Positions 1 through 4,949 of a stretch of DNA of 7,178 nt are shown here, in pieces. This DNA is from Holosporales bacterium (lineage in GTDB: Bacteria > Pseudomonadota > Alphaproteobacteria > BNTO01), in NCBI GenBank assembly GCA_031257795.1, contig JAIRNW010000058.1, positions 1 to 7,178 on the forward strand, read 5' to 3'. The translations under genes and the position numbers were made by a program. Position 1 is the first letter of the stretch. Every line of letters begins with the position of its first letter. A model generated the notes under the pieces. It saw nothing but the letters and a program-made list of their open reading frames with translations, searched no databases and was not told the origin of the DNA.

Positions 1-1
1 T

Positions 2-100
2 ATGTATAAAATAAGGATTAATGATGTGTGGCATGTATCTGAAATCCCGAAAAAAACAATGGGACTTTTTAAAAAGCTTGGAATAGATTCCCTAAAATAG
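2..100 (+). CDS. possible 3' end of a gene cut by the window edge
   Basis: This plus-strand frame is open from the left edge to a TAG at 98-100, giving about 32 residues that begin with an ATG at 2-4 and end in GLFKKLGIDSLK. The other two plus-strand frames stop within the first dozen bases. It may be the tail of a gene entering from the left, or a chance open stretch: 33 codons is not long enough to decide. No ribosome binding site can be judged because the upstream sequence is missing. I do not recognise the peptide. From 101 to 158 I see nothing further. Confidence 0.18.
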   Translation: MYKIRINDVWHVSEIPKKTMGLFKKLGIDSLK

Positions 101-158
101 GCGGGGTTAGGGTTTGAAGAGTTTGGAAAGAGGTTCAATACTCAATTTAAGTCTCATG

Positions 159-266
159 TATAGCTAAATGCATTGAAAATCCATCAGTAACTAAGGCGGA
201 AAAGAAAGGCGATTCACCGGAGAAGACGTTTTTGAGGCTGACGGATTTTCAACGCATTTAGCTATA
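159..266 (-). repeat. 108-bp palindromic element, 29-bp inverted repeat around a 50-nt loop
   Basis: The arms at 159-187 and 238-266 are inverted copies of each other. Bases 172/253 and 183/242 are A/C mismatches on the plus strand but become G-U wobbles in minus-strand RNA. A minus-strand transcript could therefore form an uninterrupted 29-bp stem. The element starts 8 nt beyond the stop codon of the channel gene, so it would lie in that mRNA's 3' untranslated region. No U-tract follows the stem on the minus strand, so it is not a standard intrinsic terminator. No flanking target-site duplication is evident. It could be a dispersed palindromic repeat, a MITE remnant or a 3' mRNA-stabilising structure. 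Confidence 0.75.
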
Positions 267-274
267 ACAGATTC

Positions 275-1753
275 TTAAACTCCCAAGAATTTCTTGAACG
301 CCGCTAAGAACGCGGACTTCGTGTCTTTGGTCTTGTTCATTGCGTTCTTTTCTTTCTCTTTTATAGATTCTCTCTCTTGGGTCCTCGCTACGATAACGTC
401 CGTAATCTTCTCCAAAATGCTTGGGTGCTGCTTCACAATCATGATGAGACTGTCCTTCGTGAGTTCATACAAAAGGGTCTCTGTGTACGCGGACACCTGA
501 GCATTCCGCGGCGAATCATACAAAACGCCATTTTCCCCGAAAAAGCTGTTGTTCGAGATGTAGCAGATGTGGCAGCGCGTCTCCTTCACTGGCTCCTCTT
601 CCCCCTCTTTTGCGTCTGCGTCCTCTCCCTCTTTTTTTGGTTCCTTTGCCTTAGGAGTAAGCTTAACAGAAACTTCGACCACACCCTCTGCAATGAAATA
701 CATTGTTGCTCCGAAAGACTTTTCCTCGATTATCACCTCTCCTGGCGCATACTCCCTAGGGGTAAGGAAACGCGTGATCTCCAATTTTTCCTCAGGCGTG
801 CACTCAGAAAACAGGCTGATAAAGTCCACCACATCACCAGCCGTTGAGACTTCGTGAGGCGGCGGAGAAGCCTCCTTCTGTATCACCGTTTGTATGCCGC
901 CGTCCTCAGCGATACATAGTCCGTATTGCGCCAGTCTCTTGGTAACGGAGGCGATGACGTTGTGGCGCACCTTGAGAGCTTCTCCGAAACAACTAACCCT
1001 ATATCTAATGTCATACAAAACATTGCCGCCGGCCGCCTCCGAAGCGAACACGCTGACTTGCTGCTTAAACACCCCTTCCGCAGACATAGCTGCCGCCTGT
1101 AGCAACCGCGCCGCCCTCTTCACGGGGATCCCTTGTTCCAGGCACACCGACAGCTTCGCCGTGAAGTCGGGGGAGGGCTTGCTAAGGTTCGTGAAGATCT
1201 CTTTCACTAGAGCGCCATTGTAGATTGTGGTTGTGATGCCATCGGGTGCCTGCACTTGGGTTTCTAACAGCCCAATTTTCACGACTTTTGCCGTGTCTCC
1301 ACCGGGAACCTTTATCCAATCGCCGACCTCGAACGACTTTTTCAGGTCTATTATGAGGCCCGCGACGCAGTCGTTGATCTTTTCTTTTTCGGCCATCACC
1401 AAACCCAACATCGCAGGGCTCAGCGTTACCGCAAGCCACGTTACGCTTTGGTCATATATAACGAGCAAAACAAACATTGCCACTGAAACGAAAATCACAA
1501 TTACCGTGAGGTCTTTGACGATTTTGGGGAGTGGGGCTCCGCGTTTTTTTTCTAATGGGCTCAGGAAGGCTATCATGACGAATCTTGAGGTGAGCCAGCC
1601 GAAAATGAGGACGATCAGGGACTTTACAACTTGTTCTATTTGGTACGATACTCCAGTGTTAGACACGCTGATCGGATCGGCCAGGAAGTATGAGCCAGTG
1701 AGGAGGGCGGCACATATCAACCAAACGATGGTATACACTAGGTTTTTGCTCAT
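275..1753 (-). CDS. MscS-family channel with C-terminal cyclic-nucleotide-binding-like domain
   Basis: A 492-residue inner-membrane protein, probably an ion channel of the bCNG type, in which an MscS pore is joined to a ligand-binding domain. Hydrophobic segments lie near residues 5-25, 43-64 and 80-100. A pore-helix region follows at 104-140, ending in the MscS-like stretch CVAGLII...FEVGDWIKV, then a beta domain to about 192 and an alpha/beta part to about 290. Residues 322-455 look like a cyclic-nucleotide-binding fold: APGEVIIEE, FIAEGVVEV, then FFGENG and DSPRNAQV, which match the phosphate-binding cassette with its Glu (406) and Arg (416). Two oddities stand out. The pore helix carries charged residues (EKEK, 122-125) where MscS is usually Gly/Ala-rich, and an acidic/lysine-rich linker at about 366-392 interrupts the binding fold. 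The C-terminus is a basic amphipathic tail. The ATG start has only a weak Shine-Dalgarno (AAGAAA). Ligand and gating are not provable here. Confidence 0.88.
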   Translation of the reverse strand: MSKNLVYTIVWLICAALLTGSYFLADPISVSNTGVSYQIEQVVKSLIVLIFGWLTSRFVMIAFLSPLEKKRGAPLPKIVKDLTVIVIFVSVAMFVLLVIYDQSVTWLAVTLSPAMLGLVMAEKEKINDCVAGLIIDLKKSFEVGDWIKVPGGDTAKVVKIGLLETQVQAPDGITTTIYNGALVKEIFTNLSKPSPDFTAKLSVCLEQGIPVKRAARLLQAAAMSAEGVFKQQVSVFASEAAGGNVLYDIRYRVSCFGEALKVRHNVIASVTKRLAQYGLCIAEDGGIQTVIQKEASPPPHEVSTAGDVVDFISLFSECTPEEKLEITRFLTPREYAPGEVIIEEKSFGATMYFIAEGVVEVSVKLTPKAKEPKKEGEDADAKEGEEEPVKETRCHICYISNNSFFGENGVLYDSPRNAQVSAYTETLLYELTKDSLIMIVKQHPSILEKITDVIVARTQERESIKEKEKNAMNKTKDTKSAFLAAFKKFLGV

Positions 1754-1785
1754 TTTTCTTAAGTGATTATCCGATCTATATTTAA

Positions 1786-1814
1786 ATATTAAAGTGTTTT
1801 TTGAGGGAAAACAA
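1786..1814 (-). promoter_or_regulatory. candidate promoter of the channel gene
   Basis: Read on the minus strand, TTGTTT (1814-1809) is followed after 17 nt by TAATAT (1791-1786), about 32 nt before the ATG. The -10 box matches the sigma-70 consensus at 4 of 6 positions and the -35 box at 3 of 6. The region is AT-rich, which raises the chance of a fortuitous match. Confidence 0.35.
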
Positions 1815-2054
1815 TTTTATTTGCAAGTATACAGGGAGTAACAAAAAAGAATTGGAGCGGCGGGCTGATTGGCCTTATTGGTGCCCCAAGCATGCGCCAA
1901 TGGAATATATCGAGTGGGTTTTGTATGCTGGCAAATCGCCCTGCCAAAATACGTGAACGAATACACACAAGAATTTTGATGACAAGTCCACCACCAGGTT
2001 GTATCCTGCGTACGAAAGTTTGGTAAAAAAACGGTTAACCTCTGCATAAAAAGA

Positions 2055-2084
2055 TTGTGTTGTCTGAAAAGGGTGTTATATATA
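2055..2084 (+). promoter_or_regulatory. candidate promoter of the 455-residue exported protein
   Basis: TTGTGT (2055-2060) lies 16 nt before TATATA (2077-2082), or 18 nt before the overlapping TATATA at 2079-2084. This is close to a sigma-70 promoter and about 30 nt upstream of the ATG. It also argues against using the in-frame TTG at 2055 as a start, since that codon would be inside the -35 box. Confidence 0.4.
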
Positions 2085-2104
2085 GGAAAATGTACCGTTT
2101 GTTT

Positions 2105-2112
2105 GGAGGGAG
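2105..2112 (+). promoter_or_regulatory. ribosome binding site that sets the start at 2115
   Basis: GGAGGGAG is a near-perfect Shine-Dalgarno sequence with its GGAGG core 5 nt before ATG 2115. The codon GTG 2112 overlaps it, and the upstream in-frame TTG has no such site. The start at 2115 also places the hydrophobic signal-like segment at the protein's N-terminus. Confidence 0.8.
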
Positions 2113-2114
2113 TG

Positions 2115-3482
2115 ATGTTAGCTAATAGAGCTAGTTTCGTCGTTTGGGCCGCTCTTATGGGAGTTGCCCCTATTGTGTGTTGTTTTTCGATGAGAGATCC
2201 GGAGGCATGTTATTTGGATTGGGAACGGCGTGAAAATATGTCGCGAGCTGATCAGGCGCAAGAGCTTATTGGGCTGGCTAGTGGGCAAGACGAAAAGGTT
2301 CTTCCGACGGTGCTAGCTGATCAGGCGCAAGAACTTATTGGGCTGGCTAGTGGGCAAGACGAAAAGGTTCTTCCGACGGTGCAAACTGTAGATGCTGGGC
2401 AGACTGCTGTAGAAACGCAAGTTGCTGTAGCTGGTCAGAGTCTAGGTCCTGTTGCTCTAGCATTCGCGCCTGCCTTTTTGAGAGACGAGGGAGTGTTGAA
2501 TGTCGTGCGAAGGCTTGATGCTTTCGTCCCGCGGGGCGACACAAGGAGAGCCGAATTTCAGGCGGCTGTCCGTGACCTCGCACAAAGAATTGCCGATGCT
2601 CAGCTGAATAGAGATATGGTTTCGCTGACTGAACTACAGCAAAGGGTTAGGGAATTGGAAAGGGACTTTAGAGACCTTATCAAAGCCAATGCGGAGCTTT
2701 CTCTGGCGGTTAAGGAGCTCGTACGACATGCAAATCCTCAAGTTGTGATAAACAACAATAACAGTCCAACTTTCAATAATAACGCCGGTGGTGGAGGAGG
2801 GGTTGCTGAGAGTATAAGAGGACTGGTGCTCGGTTGTAAGGGAGGAGTAGCATCTAGTGTCGCCGGAGTGGCTGCATTGGGTACGGTGTCTACGTTCTGT
2901 CATCGCTATCTCCCTGGATGGATTGCAACTGGCTTGACTGTAGCGGGAGGAGTCCTGCTTGGCTGTTCTCCGGTTGAGATTATAGCGTCAGTGGGTATCG
3001 GTGGAGCTGGGAGTTACATGTGGGGTGCTGTGACTTCCGGAGCAGGCTTTGCTCAGGCCGCGAAGGATGGTATTGGAAAAGCAGGGGTATTTGTTGGTGA
3101 CGTGTTTACTCAAGCGGGTGATTATCTTAATGGAATTGGCGGCGGCGGCGATACTGGACGCCCAGAGCGGATAATAGTAGAAGGGATGCAGGTTGGGCCA
3201 GAACTGAGCTTGTTTACAGATGCCGCAGGGACGGCGGGTGTAGGGGGGGAAGGGACAGCTTCCCCTCAGCCGACAGTTTCCCCTCAGCCTGGTTATTATG
3301 ACACTGGTGCGGCGGCAGCTGCCGACGACGTCCAAAGAGCGGCCGCAAGTTTGAATGACCCATTTAACGCCCTTTTGTCTTACGCGGGGCTCATCGGCAT
3401 GCTTGGGTCTGTGGGGGGAGCTGTGGCGAGTTCTATTGGGGCTGCGGCGAGTTCTATTGGGTCTTGGTATAATGGGGGCTAG
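2115..3482 (+). CDS. orphan exported/membrane protein with tandem duplication and coiled coil
   Basis: A 455-residue protein that I do not recognise. Residues 1-25 form a signal-like segment (Arg5, then hydrophobic 8-22, followed by two Cys). The lipobox match around Cys22/23 is poor, so a lipoprotein is doubtful. Residues 45-67 and 68-90 are an almost identical duplicated 23-residue unit beginning ADQAQELIGL. A charged helix likely to form a coiled coil spans about 143-205. It is followed by an Asn-rich then Gly-rich linker (NNNNSPTFNNN, then five Gly, 213-229). Three hydrophobic Gly/Ala stretches at about 235-261, 269-283 and 287-306 could insert in a membrane. The rest is Gly/Pro/Ala-rich with SPQP repeats (383-392), and 418-448 is again hydrophobic, ending in a duplicated ASSIG motif (21-bp period, 3426-3461). 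The gene has its own promoter candidate and terminator, so it is probably monocistronic. A secreted surface protein or effector is possible, but unproven. Confidence 0.8.
   Translation: MLANRASFVVWAALMGVAPIVCCFSMRDPEACYLDWERRENMSRADQAQELIGLASGQDEKVLPTVLADQAQELIGLASGQDEKVLPTVQTVDAGQTAVETQVAVAGQSLGPVALAFAPAFLRDEGVLNVVRRLDAFVPRGDTRRAEFQAAVRDLAQRIADAQLNRDMVSLTELQQRVRELERDFRDLIKANAELSLAVKELVRHANPQVVINNNNSPTFNNNAGGGGGVAESIRGLVLGCKGGVASSVAGVAALGTVSTFCHRYLPGWIATGLTVAGGVLLGCSPVEIIASVGIGGAGSYMWGAVTSGAGFAQAAKDGIGKAGVFVGDVFTQAGDYLNGIGGGGDTGRPERIIVEGMQVGPELSLFTDAAGTAGVGGEGTASPQPTVSPQPGYYDTGAAAAADDVQRAAASLNDPFNALLSYAGLIGMLGSVGGAVASSIGAAASSIGSWYNGG
2247..2384 (+). repeat. 69-bp perfect-period tandem duplication in coding sequence
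   Basis: Copies at 2247-2315 and 2316-2384 are in frame and differ at only two bases (GAG/GAA, synonymous, and CTA/CAA, Leu to Gln). Such identity, including at third positions, indicates a recent duplication or ongoing homogenisation. Each copy encodes a 23-residue unit just after the signal-like N-terminus. Confidence 0.95.
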
Positions 3483-3557
3483 CAGTTAGGAATTTGCGAT
3501 GAGTGATTTGCCGTGTGGGCTCTGGTCTGCACCGCGGTCTATCCACAGTCGCTAGAG

Positions 3558-3578
3558 GTTTGCGGGTTCGTCGCGACA
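3558..3578 (+). repeat. 21-nt sequence repeated at 4748-4768
   Basis: This stretch and 4748-4768 are direct copies with 18 of 21 bases identical, core TTTGCGRGTTCGTCG. This copy forms most of the left arm and loop of the terminator. The other copy has no U-tract and no good hairpin. The pair brackets the tRNA-Lys and Rpn gene block. Confidence 0.5.
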
Positions 3579-3600
3579 CAGACGGGCTCGCAATTTTTTT
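3560..3600 (+). terminator. strong rho-independent terminator
   Basis: A 13-bp stem pairs 3560-3572 with 3581-3593 (three G-U wobbles, otherwise complete) around an 8-nt loop GCGACACA, and seven T residues follow at 3594-3600. It lies 78 nt after the stop codon of the exported-protein gene and on the same strand, so it should end that transcript and isolate the downstream tRNA. It has no U-tract on the minus strand. Confidence 0.92.
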
Positions 3601-3635
3601 GTGGATGAGCGCGCTTGGTTGTGCTATCCACAAAA
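3597..3635 (+). other. hairpin between the terminator and the tRNA, with DnaA-box-like arms
   Basis: The arm TTTTGTGGAT (3597-3606) pairs perfectly with ATCCACAAAA (3626-3635) around a 19-nt loop and ends 2 nt before the tRNA. The left arm reuses the terminator U-tract. CTATCCACA occurs at 3539-3547 and 3624-3632, and TCATCCACA on the minus strand at 3599-3607. Each is one base from the DnaA-box consensus TTATCCACA. No clear sigma-70 promoter for the tRNA is visible between the terminator and 3638, although the tRNA ought to need one. Confidence 0.5.
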
Positions 3636-3637
3636 GG

Positions 3638-3710
<73 letters not shown>

Positions 3711-3720
3711 CTTTCGTCGT

Positions 3721-4662
3721 TTATTCGTTATAGCCGATCACATCTTTCAGCGATTCAACTTCCTCTACGGATAAGCCAGTGCATTTACTAACAACTTCAA
3801 CAGACAATCCTTCCTTTAGCATAGAACAAGCCGCCTGTTTCATTCCGGTGGCAATGCCCTCTTCTTTGCCAATAGCGATGCCCTCTTCTTTGCCAATAGC
3901 GATACCCTCTTCTTTGCCTTTTTCCTCACCAATAGCAAACCCTTCTTCCAAGCCTTTCTCCCTTGCAACCGTCATCTCGCTGTTATAATCGTTGATCGTT
4001 TTCTGCCGAAGATCGGCTATCGCCCGCACCTCATTATCAGCGCTGATATACTTCAGCGTATCAAGCGCCTCTTTGATCTCATTTTTCTGCAAAAACTCGC
4101 TATCAATAAACACTGGATCCTTCAAAAACGCCAGCCACGCCGTCAGCAAATCCTTAGCATCCGCGCTTTTCGGGTTAAATTTCGGCAGCTCGATAAAAAT
4201 AATCCGCGCCGATTTCGTCATGATTTCGTAGGGATCTGGCGGATTTGGCTGAAACGTCACATACGCATCGCTGATTGCATTCTGGCGCGTGGTCACGTTC
4301 TCTCCCAAAATCCAAATTCCGATCACGTTCGGGCCTTTGTACGATTTCCCAGAAGGCACCACTTTGGGCATCATGTTCGCGAGATAATGAAACGCACGCT
4401 GGGGGATCTCGCCAGTGTTATTGCATTGAATCTCGATATCCAGCTTCGTGCCATCGTCAGTAGTTGCTTTGATATCAAGACGGCTCGCCTTGCTGGTCTT
4501 CAGAATTTTCGGAATATCTGTATTCTCAAGCGTTACGCTTTTGATATACGGCTTGCCTTTGAAAAGCGCATTCAAAAACGAAATCAGCAATGGCTTCTTA
4601 TCGTCCGTGCCGAATATGGTCTTGAAAATGTAATCCATCTTTGGATCTAGTAATTCAGACAT
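3721..4662 (-). CDS. Rpn-family PD-(D/E)XK nuclease / PD-(D/E)XK transposase-like protein
   Basis: A 313-residue protein of the Rpn (recombination-promoting nuclease, formerly transposase_31) type. The N-terminus LLDPKMDYIFKTIFG is typical of the family. The nuclease core shows Asp63 in RLDIKA and Glu77-x-Gln79 in LDIEIQ, the E-x-Q variant of the PD-(D/E)XK metal site, followed by RAFHYLANM. A helical region follows from about 165. Residues 238-273 are repeats of the form EEGIAIGK, and the last 40 residues (MLKEGLSVEVVSKCTGLSVEEVESL) resemble the helix-turn-helix-like C-terminus common in the family. Such proteins cut DNA and some act in phage defence or RecA-independent recombination. The gene looks intact, with a strong Shine-Dalgarno (GGGAGGG, 4673-4667) and a good -10 box upstream. 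It ends 10 nt from the oppositely oriented tRNA. Family assignment is confident; activity is inferred. Confidence 0.92.
   Translation of the reverse strand: MSELLDPKMDYIFKTIFGTDDKKPLLISFLNALFKGKPYIKSVTLENTDIPKILKTSKASRLDIKATTDDGTKLDIEIQCNNTGEIPQRAFHYLANMMPKVVPSGKSYKGPNVIGIWILGENVTTRQNAISDAYVTFQPNPPDPYEIMTKSARIIFIELPKFNPKSADAKDLLTAWLAFLKDPVFIDSEFLQKNEIKEALDTLKYISADNEVRAIADLRQKTINDYNSEMTVAREKGLEEGFAIGEEKGKEEGIAIGKEEGIAIGKEEGIATGMKQAACSMLKEGLSVEVVSKCTGLSVEEVESLKDVIGYNE
3851..3922 (-). repeat. three 24-bp tandem repeats in the Rpn gene
   Basis: Units at 3851-3874, 3875-3898 and 3899-3922 share GCRATRCCCTCTTCTTTGCC on the plus strand. The first two differ at one base and the third degenerates at its right end; a weaker fourth unit follows. 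Read on the minus strand, each encodes eight residues (IAIGKEEG). Because the period is a multiple of three, gain or loss of units keeps the frame and would change only the hinge length. Confidence 0.9.
3949..3964 (-). promoter_or_regulatory. candidate internal ribosome binding site and TTG start in the Rpn gene
   Basis: On the minus strand, AAGGGAG (3964-3958) lies 6 nt before an in-frame TTG (3951-3949, Leu238). Starting there would give a 76-residue product made of the repeat hinge and the helical C-terminus. An alternative in-frame ATG at 3975 (Met230) would give 84 residues but has a poorer binding site. Intragenic short forms that inhibit the full-length nuclease have been reported for Rpn proteins. 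Here the internal start is only a sequence-based possibility, since GA-rich codons mimic Shine-Dalgarno sequences. Confidence 0.3.
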
Positions 4663-4666
4663 CGTT

Positions 4667-4700
4667 CCCTCCCAAAAACACCCATCCTACAAGTAGTATA
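4667..4700 (-). promoter_or_regulatory. -10 box and ribosome binding site of the Rpn gene
   Basis: TATACT (4700-4695, minus strand) matches the sigma-70 -10 consensus at five of six positions and lies 32 nt before the ATG. No convincing -35 box is found 16-18 nt upstream. GGGAGGG (4673-4667) is a strong Shine-Dalgarno at proper spacing from ATG 4662. Confidence 0.45.
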
Positions 4701-4747
4701 GCGCATTTTCGCGGTGGATTGTGTGATTTGCGTTTAACGCCACAACA

Positions 4748-4768
4748 GTTTGCGAGTTCGTCGAGATA
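4748..4768 (+). repeat. second copy of the 21-nt repeat found at 3558-3578
   Basis: It shares 18 of 21 bases with the copy inside the terminator arm and is in the same orientation. It lies upstream of the Rpn gene and outside any gene. There is no U-tract here, so it does not act as a terminator. Confidence 0.5.
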
Positions 4769-4789
4769 GCGCCTAAACATCTCATTAAA

Positions 4790-4949
4790 GCCAACCAAAT
4801 AAACAGTAAAAAAATAATAATATTTATGCAATGTTTTATTAGTTTTTTATTAATCTTCTTTTTATATCTTGAGAAAGACTCAAATATACCGAATCACAAA
4901 AAGAACTGGTGACTTGGTATGCGTAAATTCATTTCAGGGGAATTTTTCC
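4790..4949 (+). promoter_or_regulatory. AT-rich upstream region and ribosome binding site of the coiled-coil protein gene
   Basis: Positions 4790-4870 are strongly AT-rich with A- and T-tracts, unlike both flanking genes, and could hold a promoter with UP-element-like sequence. I cannot pick one convincing -35/-10 pair. A short perfect inverted repeat, TTGAG-AAAGA-CTCAA, sits at 4869-4883. AGGGG at 4936-4940 is a good Shine-Dalgarno 9 nt before ATG 4950 and fixes that start. Confidence 0.4.

Larger units (their letters stand above)
1754..2114. other. divergent intergenic region
   Basis: This 361-bp spacer separates the start codons of the channel gene (minus) and the exported-protein gene (plus). 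It holds candidate promoters for both, listed separately. Between them lies an 8-bp imperfect hairpin, 1877-1884 with 1894-1901 and a 9-nt loop, which could be an operator but has nothing specific to support it. The minus-strand open stretch at 1817-2047 has a low-complexity composition unlike the neighbours and a TTG start without a clear ribosome binding site, so I treat the spacer as non-coding. Confidence 0.6.

Noticed and set aside
1877..1901. Imperfect hairpin TATTGGTGC...GCGCCAAT as an operator
   Set aside because: Eight base pairs with a wobble is within chance for a spacer of this size, and there is no regulator gene nearby to connect it with.
1817..2047. Minus-strand 76-residue open frame in the divergent spacer
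   Set aside because: It has a TTG start, no clear ribosome binding site, and an odd Thr/Cys/Trp-rich composition; the stretch is better explained as promoter-bearing non-coding DNA.
2055..2114. TTG at 2055 as the start of the exported-protein gene (475 residues)
   Set aside because: It falls in the putative -35 box and lacks a Shine-Dalgarno, while ATG 2115 has a near-perfect one and gives a proper signal-like N-terminus.
3851..3922. Short repeats considered as a CRISPR array
   Set aside because: The units are contiguous 24-bp copies without spacers and translate in frame within the Rpn gene.
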